A stretch of 64,000 bases of DNA from Lycorma delicatula (GCF_047948215.1 NC_134456.1:13231730-13295729), one strand, 5' to 3'; counted from the first letter of the stretch, positions 1 through 12,667 are shown. The notes: a model not told the origin generated them from the sequence alone. Numbers and translations: made by a program.

Positions 1-1026
1 TCCTTATCTACCTTCCTGGTACCCTTGTAAATAAAAACATTAATGCAATAATAGGTTACTGCATTGCACAACATCCACAACTTCAACACCATGTGTGATG
101 TTTCTTAGGCAAGTACTGAAGTAATTGAGAGTGAGCTTTGGTGCTTATCATACTCCTCACCTACTGATAAATTCTGTCTGGAAGTGTAATGAAATTTGAA
201 AACCCTATTTGCATGTTCAACCAATGGTGCAAATCTTGCACAAGGAACATAGTTATGCTGACTTGGTTTTGGTAGGGTTCTTGTATCCATAATATGAAAG
301 AACTTAAGAATTCCTTCCTTGAAATCTGTTGACTGTAAACATCCTCCCAAACAAAAGGACATATTGGATTGAATTAGTCAACCAGTAGCTATAATTTGTT
401 GGTTTTCTTTTTTATTCTCGTATTTATCAATACAGCAATAAACACTTGTATTTCTAAAACTTGTTTTGTTCGGCTATGCTCTTTCAGTTTGTTTTTATTT
501 TGATTTAGAACATTTTCGCCATATTTGGAATATTTTACTATTGAATTTAGAAACGCAACAGTAAAAAACATATGAAAATATAAAACTGGTGGCGAGTTTC
601 GTGGAGGTAGGGCAATGTTTTGTACTGGATTGTAATAGAAAACTAAAATTATGTTGGAAGCCATCAGCATCATGTTGGGCAAATTCCCATTCAGTACTGT
701 TGTCAGATTAATTTTCATCAAGATTAGCTAGTCGGGGCCTGCTTTTCTAGGTTTTATGCATAGGAATAAAATGATTTTCATCATCACGCCTACAGTCATA
801 TTCCGATTCTGAAAACAAAACATTATGAAAATTTACTTTGCCTAAGCCTGATGTAGATGGGCTTGCTAAATTATGCTCAGGTGTGTAATCCGGATCAATA
901 TCTGTCATCTACAACTGAACTACTACAAGAATAACTTACCTGAACCGCTCTCAGAAACATCACTCACGAAATTGCCCCATATTCGTCTTATCGTATTATC
1001 GCTTACTGGTGACCTGCACCGCTTCA
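1..1026 (-). mobile_element. piggyBac-like transposase remnant, cut by left edge
   Basis: Read on the minus strand, an N-terminus beginning near 1026 (MKRCRSPVSDNT) is followed by a possible short intron (GT donor near 939, acceptor near 910) and an acidic stretch with DIDPDYTPE. Between about 720 and 1 there are pieces resembling the piggyBac catalytic core: an LSV block where family members have LSVDE, a KKHHTW segment, and KLWMLCNAVTYY followed by a VFIYKG block. Stops and at least one frameshift break the frame, and the DDD core is not intact. The protein would continue beyond position 1. It lies upstream of the visible exons of glucosylceramidase copy A, so it is probably intronic. No TTAA target site or terminal repeat could be fixed. 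Family assignment is from motif resemblance only. Confidence 0.6.
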
Positions 1027-1548
1027 TATTTAAAATATAAACACAAACTACGATATATCATATAATTACAACCTCACACGCCAAGCACAAAGACCGCCAA
1101 AAACAAGCAGCTGACTAATTACAAGCAGCACTAATTACAAGCAGCGATTAGCCACGCGATATATCGATTGTTATATCGAAAGTACATAAAGCTAATTTTC
1201 ACAACATTAAGTATGCATTGCAAAGAGTATTTTTACCTTATTTAGAGAAGTATAAATTTTTTTGAGGAAATATGATAATTTTTTTTTTTTTAATTTTGTG
1301 ACGTCCATGTATACGGACGCTGGCACTTTACGCACGAAAACTTCACGTCCGTAAAAGAGAACGTAAGCATTTTAAGAATTAATTCAGTAGTTTTTATTTT
1401 GTTTTACAAAAAAAAATTGTGTTTTCTTTCCTTTCAGTTTATGATACTATTTTCACTTTTCATATTGCTTTTCATTATTCCAATAGAGGCGCTTTTACTT
1501 GTATTCCCTTTCTCTATTTCTTACATAGTCATTTTTTTAGTCAATCTA

Positions 1549-2105
1549 TATATATATATATATATATATAAAGAATGTATGTTTGTTTGTTTGTCCCGTA
1601 AGCGTTCCTACACAATTCATCCGATTGCGATAAACTTTGGTGAGTTGTGTACAGGCCTGCAAAGTTTTCTGAATTAATTTGGACCCTTTTGGTGGCGCTG
1701 GGATCGATATTTTTAGAAAAATTGCATTTGTGGACCGATATGGCTCATATTCAGCATGATATATATTACGTGAAAGAAATTTTTTTGCAAAACTATACCC
1801 TGTAAGTGGCGCCGGTGTCGAGATATTTACGTAACAAACAAATATACAAAGACTTCTATACAGCAAATATAAAAGGCAATGTTCGTATGTGTGTCCGATA
1901 TAGACTAAAAAACTACTGTACCGATTTACGCGCGAGTAAAAACGTTAATGGAAAAACGTGGAAAGGGAAAGTGAAAGGTTAAATTTTTTGAAATTCCATA
2001 ATGTTCAGTTTTTTAATGTTTTATCGAACTTTCAGTTGTGTTGATTTAATCTGTATATTTACTAAAATCTAGTAGTAGCCCTGAAGCACTGCCGGGGTCT
2101 ACTAG
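1549..2105. repeat. Unclassified interspersed repeat starting in a TA microsatellite
   Basis: A (TA)n run at 1549-1570 leads into a GC-richer stretch with short phrases such as ccgattgcgataaactttgg, which resemble the noncoding tails of many arthropod transposons. A related phrase (gactgatttttcccaaactttg) occurs near 11070. No coding potential was found and the class is unknown. The surrounding stretch 1027-3127 is otherwise AT-rich DNA, probably intron of glucosylceramidase copy A. Confidence 0.35.
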
Positions 2106-3127
2106 TCTTTTTATAAACACCACCAACCTTCATGAAGAGAGTAAAAGCATCCATCTCTGCCTTAAACTTTATATCAAATACTTAACTCTAATTAGGTAGT
2201 AAGATGTTACGTAGGAAAATATGAAGCACTTTCTTGTAATTTGTTGTGTTCTTCAAATTTTTTAATTTCTTTATTTTAAGTTTTCAAAATTCACATTCTC
2301 TAGCACTGTCCCTTCCATATTCACTCAGTAGATTTAATATTTTCATCACATTAAGGTTTGTGTACCACAAGGAACAATATTAGGAACATCAGTATAAATA
2401 TTAATAATGTAGTTTGCACAAATGGCATGGGAATAGCTGTTGTACAGTCAGAAATATGACAGCAAATAGATGAACAAAATCTGATAACCTATCTTTAATC
2501 TGATAGGTTATAGGTATGAATATCATTTGGCCATGGAATTTTTTCTTCCACTATAAAATTAATTTCTCATCTTTATCATAAAGGAGAGGCAGCTGTAATT
2601 AGTCAGTCAGGTGTCTTTTAAGAGGTAAGATTAATTTGTATAATTAGATTAATTTATAAGTAAATATTAACAAAAAAATTTGATGTTTAAGATTTAGATA
2701 ATTTTCATATTCTTTGTTAATATTTTGAGATATATGAGTAGATATATGAGAAATATTTTAATTTAAAATAGTTTTATAAAGCTTAACTTATATTTTTTTA
2801 AATGGCTGATTTATTTAATTATAAGTGTAGAATTTTAAAGTAGTTATATAATATTATTAAGTTAGACATTTTCATGCATATTTCAGAAGAATATTTTCAT
2901 GCCAAAACAATAATGAAATGAATAAAACATTATTATTGATATTTTTTTTCATTTTAGAGGCTTATCTTCATCCTGCAATATGCTTTGATTATGTGTAAGG
3001 ATTGCACCCCACTTTGTAGAATGTATATATACTCGGCATCTTATTACAGATGAACAGAAGCTAATACTTATAATAAAATTGTTTCTGTTGGGCTAATACA
3101 ATTTCATTATCTGTTTTGTTGTACCAG

Positions 3128-3492
3128 AACTTGCAGCATTGGGTTACATCATTCACAGATTGGAATATAGGTTTGAACATACATGGTGGACCAAATGTTT
3201 ATGAAAATACTGCATGTGATGCCAGCATAATAACAAATGAAACAGCCAATGAATTTTATAAACAACCAATCTATTACATATTAGGACATTTTTCAAAGTT
3301 TATCCTTCCTGGTGCTGTTATCTTTGATATCCACTCAGTTCCTGACAGTGAAATATTTAATTTACAATCAAGATTTACTTTTACTAACAGTTCAGGTGCT
3401 CCATTTCCAGCACTTATAAGTGATTTTACTGATGTAAATTGTGTTGGAGCTGCAAACCCTGATGGCAGCTTTACCATAATCTTCTACAACCT
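3128..3492 (+). CDS. GBA1: Glucosylceramidase copy A, penultimate exon
   Basis: This exon encodes part of the C-terminal region of lysosomal acid beta-glucosidase (GH30; hydrolyses glucosylceramide to glucose and ceramide). The translation begins NLQHWVTSFTDWN and contains the family signatures TDWN, GGPN, FYKQP and LGHFSKFI. It is bounded by an AG acceptor at 3126-3127 and a GTAAGT donor at 3493, and its last codon is split 2+1. The exon homologous to copy B 48882-48955 was not found upstream, so it and both catalytic-glutamate exons are probably left of the window. Copy B 56441-56811 is the paralogous exon, with the same ends and phase. Sequons include NETA and NSSG. No stop or frameshift is present, so this copy looks functional as far as it can be seen. 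Confidence 0.93.
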
Positions 3493-4599
3493 GTAAGTAA
3501 AAAAAAAATAATAATTACAAAAGATAAACTTTCAGTAATTAATTATCATTAAAAACCAACTATATACACACCTAAGTAGTAAGTTTATTATAAACTTTGC
3601 AATATTTATATTATGCCCCAAATGAAAGCTTTTAATTTACGAAAAAAGCATTTTATTTATCAGTTGGCAAACCAATTACATCATTTGAAAAGGTAAATAA
3701 TATCATTAAATATGGATCAGGATATTCTCACAATTTTTTGAAATTCTCTAAAATTTTTGATTTGTTTTGCTATAAACTGCATGCCATCAGTAACTGTAGT
3801 TTAAATGCTAGCCTCAAATTTACGCTTTCAATTCAGGAATCGTTCCTATTTTCGCTACACAAAATTGCAACTTAATGAATCCCCAAAAGAAAAATTGCAT
3901 TGTAAGAGATTGGACAATCTTGGTGGCCAATACACTTTGCTATTGCAAAACATAGTTCCCCATTGAATTTCTGCTGCATCAAGTATTGTCTGACGATCAG
4001 CTTCATTAATCAGGTCAACAGCATTGATTGAGTAGGCAGTGTGAGGATGATAATAACTATACATTTCGTCTACTATACTATGTTAACAGTGTATTCTAAC
4101 AGTACTATAAAATACAACTATACAGCAACTAACATTTTTTACTAATTCACTACTACTCGCTGAAGGTCAGGATACTTGATGACATCATGATACTTTTATT
4201 CACTACCCAAATTCATGGAGCTCTACTTTCTGTTAATTCTAAGGAGATATTGCATAAACACACTACAGACAACAGAGCGCTGTGAAACAGTATACCTAAA
4301 AAATATTACATACTAAACTTACATTTTTTTGTAATTCCTCACAAAATTTTATACTCACTTTACTCTTAATTTAATTTATTATTTAATTATAATTATTATA
4401 ATTCTAATTACTGTTATAATTTATTTAATTATAATTATTTATTTACTTTATAAACTTATAATTTTTTAATTCCTCACACAATTTTTAATATAATAAAACC
4501 TACGAAAACAATAACTACCATATCATTAAAAATAATTTAATAGGTAAAAATCTTACCACTTTTTTTTTAACAAAATCTTACCACTTCGAAACACTGGAT
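3493..4599. other. Start of last intron of copy A; no gene seen
   Basis: AT-rich intron DNA. A short minus-strand open frame at 3855-4064 has no family resemblance I recognise, although its place beside the transposase relic at 4600-5180 makes transposon debris likely. Runs of taattat at 4370-4450 are low-complexity. Confidence 0.5.
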
Positions 4600-5180
4600 T
4601 CCCTCCATTATATCCTTGTATTATATTCTTCATCACTCCCAGAAGCTGGCGTTGACGACAAATCATCTCTATCGTTAATTATTAGTTCATTAACCACAAC
4701 ATCGAGAAAATTATCTAAGTCCCACATCTTCTTTTCTTCTTCTGTAACATGCTTCATGCAATTTTTCCACTTATTAGTTGGTAACTCGTTCACGCCATTT
4801 TCAAGCAGGATTTTAACGTCTTTCATTTTATATGTATTATTATATCAGGCAACATAACCTTTTAGTTTGCTCCACACTAACTCATTCGGATTAATGCTAC
4901 TGTGATAAGGGGGAAGCGTTAACACCATATGACCTTTTGTTTTAGCCAAATCATCAAATAAAAATGTATTAAATTTGTCACAATTGTGTTTTACATGTTC
5001 AAGGAGTTCTGTTTTTAAACTGTTTTCTCCAGAGTGGATATTTTTTTATTGCAGCCATAACGTAATTCGTGTTTCCTCCATGAACTGTTTGGAATATTTT
5101 CCCCTCATAAGCGGATTCATGCCAGTAATCTCCACTCTAAAAATCCATTTTCATGTGTATACAAAACTACAATTAAAATA
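4600..5180 (-). pseudogene. IS630/Tc1-type DDE transposase relic
   Basis: The minus-strand translation gives a late catalytic region: TLPPYHSSINPNELVWSKLK, where the usual aromatic-P-P-Y-S-P-x-L-N-P-I-E block is recognisable, followed after a stop by a helical tail (72 codons, 4826-4608) ending in an acidic segment. Upstream minus-strand sequence to about 5180 resembles the preceding catalytic part but is broken by stops. The glutamate or aspartate of the last block appears as NPNE. This type of DDE protein is common and repetitive in arthropods. It sits in the last intron of glucosylceramidase copy A and is dead. Confidence 0.6.
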
Positions 5181-5319
5181 AAATTAAAAATATCCAGTTT
5201 GGAATATGTGAATTTATAATGTTATTTTGAAGTCAGTGATAAACAACGATTTTTGTTTATAAACGTCCAGTAGTTACAACAGCTTGGCATGTACAATAGT
5301 GTGTTGTATATGCACACAC

Positions 5320-5450
5320 TACCACATTTGCAGTTTATTTATTTCATATCTCCTAAGAATGAACAGATTATACATCACACAATAGATTGTTTCACATGGC
5401 GAATCACAGATGGCACCATCCTGCTGGAACCACATATCCAAAAACTATGC
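5320..5450 (-). pseudogene. Transposase catalytic-block fragment (WFQQDGA)
   Basis: On the minus strand the sequence reads MWFQQDGAICDSPCETI, the block around the second catalytic aspartate in the arthropod mariner-related transposases that carry W-x-QQDGA. The rest is not recognisable. It may belong to a different element from the mariner relic immediately to the right, because classical mariners have HDNA at this point. Confidence 0.5.
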
Positions 5451-5709
5451 CGACCAAATGAGGCTACTAAAAATTCAGTAAGTTAATATGATCATAACAT
5501 TCACTATTGATAGTTACTGCATTTCTCCTCATTTTCCTCATAAGCCATTCTTGAATGATCCAGGATTTTCTAAGCCCCAATTTTTTATAATTTTGACTTT
5601 TACATAACTCTTAATATGGAATTGCATCTCATTTACATTCAATCATATCCACTCGATCAAGTGGACCGCAATTTTCAAAATCGCCGTTCACTTGATTCAC
5701 CAATTAATG

Positions 5710-6430
5710 AATGCCTTGGCATTTCAGATGGTCAACTGAATTTAGTTTTTGGGTTCCAATGATAACTGTAATGTGTTATCAGGTTTTGGGGGTCTAAAAG
5801 ATGACCTCCGGTAAAGCTGATTAGGGCTAGGAATGTAGGGGATAATGTGGCGACCAGGACTGGATATTCAACTTTCCTATTGATATTGATGATTGGCCAG
5901 GCTTGTTCCATGAATTTGTGTTTCAGGTTATCATAACGTATCCATTTTTCAGTCAGTGACAATACAATGCAAAAAAACCCTTACTTTTTTGCTGTTAAAG
6001 CGGCATTCACACATGTGAAAACACCTTTCAATATACTTTGCTTCAATTCATATGACATCCAATTTCCTTGCTTTTGAACCATTTCCATAGATTTCAAACG
6101 TTTACAGATGGCTATTTCGGTCACATTTAATGCTTCTGCCAATTCTTATAGCATTTGACATTGATCTTCGTCCAGCAAGCCCCCAATTCTTAGACTTCAA
6201 TTATTTTGGTTGGCCAGGGCGCTCCTTGTCTTCCAGTTCAAAATCTGTACTTTGGAATCATCTAAACCAGTACTCACAAGTTGAAATTAATGGAGAATAA
6301 TAGCTGTAAGCTTCAGACAGCAAACTAAGACTTTCAGATCCCGATTTCTTCAAGTGAAAACAAAAAAGTAACGTTTCCCACAAATTCTGTTTTGTTGGTA
6401 GAAAACTCGAGTTATTCAGTGCTCTAAAAA
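5710..6430 (-). pseudogene. mariner transposase relic (N-terminal half)
   Basis: The minus-strand translation shows, in order, an N-terminal helix-turn-helix region (LLFCFHLKKSGSES, then a WFR-like block, then FELEDKERPGQPK) and the first catalytic region, with EKWIRYDNLKHK in place of the usual GDEKWI-x-YDN. Frameshifts and stops separate the pieces. The interior is interrupted at about 5789-5858 by an R1-type tail fragment. The N-terminal motif set is that of the mariner family. It lies in the last intron of copy A and is non-functional. Confidence 0.65.
5789..5858 (+). repeat. R1-type retrotransposon 3'-tail fragment inside mariner relic
   Basis: The sequence ggtctaaaagatgacctccg and the following gtaaagctgattagggctag match, with divergence, the 3' untranslated region of the R1-clade relic at 27207-27290. 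A third copy of this tail is at 28371-28461. Because it interrupts recognisable mariner coding sequence, it was probably inserted later. The target duplication could not be defined. Confidence 0.55.
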
Positions 6431-7289
6431 AAGTGTTGTTTACATTTCAACTAAATGATACATTGATTCTTAAAGCCTAAAGACATCTTTAGTACCAGTC
6501 CAATCCTTACTAGTGCAATGTGAATGCTAAGTCATTATCGTGGTAAAGCAGTTTCACAGATGATGGCGGTGAATTAATAGAGGGCTTTAGATGAAAGAAC
6601 AAAGTCTAGTCTTGGAAATTATGGCCGTAAAACTAATTGGTATGTAATGCTGAGTTTTATGTTATGTGATTACAGATGAAGATGAACTAATGTGTACTGA
6701 TTATGAAGCAGTGTTCAAAATACGTCCATAAAAAACTAAGCCTTCAACGTATATTTGTCTGGGGGTATGGGCATTTTTAGATATACTGTACTTTATAATG
6801 TAACTATTGAATCCTTGATGAATATTTTAATATAGGACATCTTTTATAACAATTCAAATTTGTCCAATGTTTCTTTTATTTTGATTTTGATCTCATATAT
6901 TATTTTTCGTCATTGGCTGCATCTTTTCTGCTGTCTTCAGTGGTGTTTGTCTTTCATTAATACTCTTGGTCTTTAACGGAGTAAGGTTACCCATATTCAT
7001 ATGGATTTTCTTTTATTTTTCTTGTAGAGTTAATAGAGATATCATAAGTAATAATGTTAAGTAGATAAGATTAATATACTTGACTTTAAGATGAGTAAAT
7101 GGTATTACGTAGAAGTAAGATTATGGGTGACAATGTGTGGCCTTGAAAGCCTGTACAGAAAAAAATTACATTTTTAATGAATAAAACTTATTTCAAAATT
7201 AATTTTATTTTTTAACATTTACAGTACTATAATATAAAAAGTAATCACTATTTCTTATTGTATGTTACAGATTTTGATTTTTGTTTCAG
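6431..7289. other. Remainder of last intron of copy A; nothing recognised
   Basis: AT-rich intron sequence without convincing open frames or repeats, ending in a polypyrimidine-type acceptor (ttttgtttcag) at 7280-7289 that serves the terminal exon. Confidence 0.5.
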
Positions 7290-7389
7290 AAAAGACTTAC
7301 CAGTACATATTTCTGTTCATGACCCAAAAAGAGGAAATGCTTTCTTATTTTTAGAACCTAATTCTATCAGTACATTACTTTACTGGTGA
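7290..7389 (+). CDS. GBA1: Glucosylceramidase copy A, terminal exon
   Basis: The last exon starts after the acceptor ending at 7289, completes the codon split from the previous exon, and encodes KDLPVHISVHDPKRGN, the hydrophobic strand FLFLEPNSIST and LLYW before TGA at 7387-7389. In the family this segment completes the small beta-sandwich domain that packs against the catalytic barrel. The paralogous exon of copy B begins at 63945. Joining with 3128-3492 keeps frame. The stop is in the expected position for the family's C-terminus. Confidence 0.93.
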
Positions 7390-7721
7390 AAAGACTGTCA
7401 TCATGATACACGTTTGGTTCATCATTAGAAGTAATATATAAATGATTTATTTAATTCCAAATGAAAAGAACAAGGATTGTATAAATGTTTGAAGAAAAAT
7501 AATTAAAAAATAATTAGTCAAATGAATTTTTACTATCCTTTACTCTTTCTTCCCTAAGAAACACTGAGTTTACATCAGTATTGCTATAAAGCAGCCCTCT
7601 TGTGTATTGGTTGCTATTCCTTAAACTATCACTAATAGGGAGGCAATCTTGGACAGTAGAATTATTATTATAAGTAGATTTAATCCTTTTGAGACCATGA
7701 GTTGATATTTCAGTTTGGAAA

Positions 7722-7727
7722 AATAAA
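7722..7727 (+). promoter_or_regulatory. Possible polyadenylation signal of copy A
   Basis: AATAAA, about 330 bases after the stop codon of copy A. In such AT-rich DNA the hexamer is expected often by chance, so this is only a plausible end of the transcript. Confidence 0.3.
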
Positions 7728-9240
7728 TTTGAAAATGACAGTGAGCCAATACATTAGCCATTTTAATACTAAAACAGTGACACAATGATTTCTTGGCCTA
7801 TCATTATTTTCTACAGTATGTGCTTATTGTTAACTCAGTTGCTACAAAATCTATGCCCAATGAAACAAAATTAATTGTACTTTGTGTTTCTTGAGATCAA
7901 GTCTCAAGTAAACAAGAACCTTCTCTATAAGTGTAAAGAGATACTGATCATCGTTACAAAATCAAACAACTATGTTATACGAGTAGCTGTGAAGTGAAAG
8001 GTAAATATTCATGGTGGCTTCATATATAATTTAATGTAGCTATAGTATTTTCTGAGGGTTTTTCTGATAAACTGGTTTTTGCTACTGTGTATTAGAGAAA
8101 TATGATTATTTCTGTACTTTGTGAACTAAATTCATTATGGCAACAAATGAATATCTTTGTTTTTCAAATATAAAAAAATTTGTTATATACAAACTTTCAT
8201 GTTAAAAATTAACCTAAAATATTTATTTGCAGACATCATCTTCAAATTTTCAAAGATTTATACAACAAGCAATCTAAAAGTATTTATATTTTCTTAGAAA
8301 TATCTAACGTAATTATTTTGTGATACTTGAAAATTTTTTTTTAATGCACTTACTGGAATTTTTTCTAACAGACATTATTTTTCAATTCATTTAAAGAAAA
8401 ACAAAAACTAACAAAATACTACAAGTTATTAGTTTCATGTTAATTTTAACACTAAGTAAAAATTAAATTTTAAATCTGGCATTTTGGAATGCAGCTTTAC
8501 TTGATCCTTGGTTCATTTAAAATTTACTCCAAATCTTTACCTTCCTCCTCTTCCTTCCATAAATTTCCTTGCTTTCCTTTCAACTTAATAACTCTTTAAT
8601 TGTCTTCATACAACCTTTTGATTATTTGTTTAAACATATTTAGAATCCAATGTCCCACCTCCCATATGTAGTGTGCAGTAAAGAACCAAAAGTCCTGGTA
8701 AAATTGCTAATTATCATTTTAATGGTATAGTGTGAAAATAGAAATATTAATTAAATTAAAAAAACAAAATAAATTTGTTAAATTACCTAAACAAAAGTAA
8801 ACCTTTCTTTAATTCTGACACACACAAATAATATAAAAGAATGAACACATTGTATACAAATACTTCTTTAATAAACAAAAAATAATCAAAAGAAGGCCAC
8901 AATAATTTTTTTTAGCTGTACAGAATCAATCAAATAAATACAGTGACCTACACTTATTAATTAAATTAACATGTCACAGATTTCTTGATCAATTGGCATT
9001 CCTGTGGTTGTTGCAGCTCAGGTTATATTTTTATTGTTGCTTTGTTTGTATTGTGAATCATTACACCTCATAAAGCAAAACAAATATGCTCTAAAAAGTT
9101 TTCTTATTTGATTACAACTAATGACAGTGATAGAATAACCGACTAAAACCTGCTTAGCCTACAAAGTAATAAGATGACAATGTTTTATATCCTCTCAGTC
9201 ACATTTTTGAACAAGATTCCTATTTTACTAGGTTTCTGTT
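7728..9240. other. Intergenic AT-rich DNA downstream of copy A
   Basis: No open frame, RNA gene or clear repeat was recognised. Confidence 0.45.
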
Positions 9241-9249
9241 GCACAGGGA

Positions 9250-10780
9250 AAATTCTGGTTTCCAGTGTTTTGTTAAAAAGTAATTTGAAGGTCAAGACAG
9301 GCAATTTTTTCCTTCAATAAGAATCATATTTATTATTATAAATGATCACATATGGTCTTGCTCCTCTCCAAATTATTAACTCCTCCTTTTGCGTAGCTGA
9401 TAAATCATGATTATAATATTACTCCTCATTCCCCATACTATTTAGTTTTAACCTCTCATCTATGTTTGGTCACTTTAAAATTTCATAAACTACATTATTT
9501 CTTTAATTAATTTTTCCCTCTTCTGAATCACCCTTTTTTGTGTTTTCAGCTTTTGAATTCAACAATTGTAAGAATTAATTAAAATTCATTAATTCTAAGA
9601 AAAATCTTCCCAACTTAGTGTTAAAATCTCTAACAATAACAATACATTCAGCGACCTACTTTTGTTCCAAGTCCTCTTCCAGCTCATGTAAATTTTTTCT
9701 TCTCATGGTTTCTTGTTCTTAGGAGATGCATACACCAAAATTATGAGAAATCTTTTATTCCTAACTTTAATGCTACAGACCCTTCAAAAATAGCTTTAAA
9801 TTTCGTAATCCCCTCCTTAGAGTAGCGCTTAACTATATAAACCTTCTTATTATATAAAATATATAAACTAACTTCCTTCTGAAGCGACATTTACTACCAC
9901 TAGAATGCTATAAATTCAAACCATTTTTTTGTTTCTTCTACATACTTGTAGCTGCTTCTCATCTCTGGTGATCCTATATAACAGTACATACTCTCCAATG
10001 CAATTCAAGTTCTGTCAAACAAGATCACAAAACAATATTCTAGTATTTAATTTATCAGTATTTAGCAAACCAATACTTCTTTCTAGCTGTCATTAGACTT
10101 AATACTTACTTCCCCTTTCGAGTGTGCTATTCAATTCTTGAATTTTTGCTTTCTCTGACAGACCCGACAGTAGTTGAATCAGTCGAAAAAATTGTTTTCC
10201 AACTATCCTCTTATTTCAGGCTTGTATTGTTTACCTTTATCGATGATCTTGATAGGAACATTTCCACCTCCAGTTACTAGTTCCATATGTCCCTTCTAAC
10301 TACCATTTTCCTTCACTCAGCTTAATTTCTACATTTATTATACTTCTCTTATTGGCTTTCCTGATTCACTTTAAACTTCAGCAGATTCACTACATTCATA
10401 TATCTATTATACTGTCCTTCCTCATTTTCTTACACTTATCTCTTTACCGTAACATTTTGTTCTGTCATTTTCTTGAGTGAAATCTCCTCCCTTTCTTGCC
10501 TTTTATTATGTAGTACATTAGCATTCTTTAATTAAGAAGGCTATACTTTTTGCCATCCGCCAAGAGCTTATCCTTTTTCATCAAGACATTATACCTTATA
10601 TTTTATTTTCACTGCAGACAGGAACACCTCAATTGTGATTTTTTTCACCTACAAAATCTTGAAATCTAGAATTTTCTTGTTTTTTTCTTTTAAATATCAT
10701 TTCTCTAATGACTAGATACAGTCGGCTAAAACAGGTTGCCCTTCCTTTTCAGCACATATAGAAATACTATCGATATCATA
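9250..10780 (-). mobile_element. Endonuclease-type non-LTR retrotransposon relic
   Basis: The minus strand contains a decayed stretch resembling an apurinic-endonuclease domain. Near 9700-9600 a frame reads ELEEDLE and then CIVIVRDFNTKLG, close to the family's V-x-GDFN signature with one G changed to R. Further upstream on the minus strand (about 10100-10780) is a lysine/glutamate-rich region like an ORF1 or linker. Stops and frameshifts are frequent. No reverse-transcriptase motifs could be placed in this stretch. The clade is not assigned. Confidence 0.4.
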
Positions 10781-11389
10781 TTTTCACATATTCACTGCAA
10801 CACACTTTAGAATACTTATAATATTATCACGCAATACTGGGATATTATTTTTAGTATTTAAAACAGAATTTTAAAAATTATTTGAAGTAGAATTATTTTT
10901 CTCATTTCATTTAAGATTTTTCAAGACTAGTATAAAAATAAGTTATCAATTTTTATTTTCCTGACTAGTGCTATAGCTATAGAAGGGAAATCGGTCCAAA
11001 TTGGGCATATGTACATGTGTGTGTTAGGTGTCACCCCAAATTCACCTTTTATCTCCAGAACTGCTTGACTGATTTTTCCCAAACTTTGATTACTTTTATA
11101 TGATGCATTTTTAGTATAAAAGATCAAGAGGTTGTCACTGTAAAGCAAGGTCACCCTCAGTATCTCAAGATTTCGCATAATTATGGTCTTATTTTTCTTA
11201 AGCGCATTTTCTAACAATTAAAAGATAATATTTCTAAAAAGAGATTTTTTTGCAAAATCTTACTCCCATCCAAAAAATGCTGTAAATAAACTAGTAGCTA
11301 AGTGGTTATAGTGTGTCATTGGTACCTCCTCTCACCACGAGAAGCGCTAATGTAACTCTGACGTACAGCTGTTGCAGTCGCCTTTTTTT
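10781..11389. other. Intergenic DNA with a repeat-like stretch
   Basis: Around 10960-11220 there is a moderately GC-richer stretch with the phrase gactgatttttcccaaactttg, reminiscent of the repeat at 1549-2105. The tRNA-like fragment gtagctaagtggttatagtg at about 11293 may be the head of a decayed SINE. No coding sequence is seen. Confidence 0.35.
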
Positions 11390-11500
11390 ATTATTTAACC
11401 ACCATTATATATTGCTTCAAGGGATAAGATGAATGATTAATAGCGTGTATGGAAATTCCATGCCATGCCGCCGGGTTCGAATGTTACAGTCGCCTGCAAT
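11390..11500 (-). repeat. tRNA-derived SINE (type 2), inverted partial copy
   Basis: On the minus strand this carries a B-box-like ttcgaacccggc followed by ggcatggcat and atcattcatcttatccc, matching the body of the + strand SINE at 11655-11815 with divergence. It lacks the head. Confidence 0.5.
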
Positions 11501-11654
11501 GTTGTGACATCACGGGTGAGCGGTAGAATTAAATGAATGAAGTATATTTAAAAAGTAAAAAAGGATTGATTTAATATGCCGCTACTACCGCCACACCCAC
11601 GCGAATTAAATACAGTATGCGCACGCGCTTTAGTTAGAATAATTGAATTAAATT

Positions 11655-11815
11655 AACTCGGCCTCCATGGCTCGAGCGGTAGGGTCTCGACCTTTCATCC
11701 GGAGGTCTCGGATTCAAATCCCGGTCAGGCATGGCATTTTCAGTCGCTACAAATCATTCATCTCATCCTCTAAAACAAATAACTAACGATGATCCCGGAG
11801 GTTAAAAAAAAATTA
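11655..11815 (+). repeat. tRNA-derived SINE (type 2)
   Basis: A Pol III A-box-like tggctcgagcgg (about 11669) and a B-box-like gattcaaatcc (about 11711), spaced as in a tRNA, are followed by a non-tRNA body (gtcgctacaaatcattcatc) and an A-rich end after cccggaggtt. The tRNA part does not fold as a complete tRNA gene, so it is called a SINE and not a tRNA. Confidence 0.65.
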
Positions 11816-12250
11816 TATTTAAATAAAATTATAAATATTTTTAATTAAGTTGTGTGTGTGTGTAAGCTGTACATCAGAAAAAAGCCGCGTGACGGGAAAG
11901 TCCTACAACTATGTTGTTCTTTTTTTTTTGGATTAATATGATGATCATATGTTATGTTTCCTTGCTTTTTTTAAGAATAGCAGTTTAAAAGGCTATGAAG
12001 AATTTCTAACAAATAAATAATTATCTAAACTTGTTGCTACTTTTATTCTTATTTAATTAGAAAGTTTTTAATCAGAATTTTTTTCATTTTTGATTTTATC
12101 TATTGAATTTTTTTTATACAAACACTTTAAAATAGTTTTATCATATTATGTAAACACAATAAGTACATACATAGTATGTTGTTATACTTTATCATACATT
12201 AAGTGAATTCACATGCTCTAAATTCAGATATTTCTTATCAAATTTTTTTT

Positions 12251-12520
12251 TCTGTTTAGCCTCCGGAATCGCCGTAAGGTATTACTTCAGAGGATGTATG
12301 AGAATAATATGTATGAATGTAAATGAAGTCTTGTACAGTCTCAATCAACCGTTCCTGAGATGTGTGGTTAATTGAATCCCAACCACCAAATAACACTGGT
12401 ATCCACTATCTAGTATACAAATCCGTAAAAAAATCGTTGCCTTTGCTAGGATTTGAACTTTAGAACTCTCGACTTCGAAATCGGCTGATGAGTGTTACCC
12501 CCGCTAGATCAACCCGGAGG
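12251..12520 (-). repeat. tRNA-derived SINE (type 1), copy 1
   Basis: One of five copies of the same repeat in the window (others: 39790-39841 partial, 42612-42896, 51941-52235, 52777-53079). On the minus strand the head is tRNA-like with an A-box-like segment and a B-box-like ttcaaatcc. The body includes the complement of ccaaccaccaaataacactgg, and the end is ggaggctaaacaga plus an A-rich tail. This copy is more diverged than those at 51941 and 52777. Confidence 0.75.
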
Positions 12521-12667
12521 ATTTACCAATTAAGCCTATTACTCTTCAAGATCTGCGAAATCGAATTGATACAGCAGTGAATTCAATAACCACGGACCAG
12601 TTACCGATAAAAATAACCAGGGACCAGTTCAAATAATTAACTGTTATTTATAAATCTCGATTTTTAT

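Noticed and set aside
11655..11760. tRNA gene
   Set aside because: A- and B-box-like segments are present, but there is no complete cloverleaf, and the same body occurs in an inverted fragment nearby, so it is a SINE.
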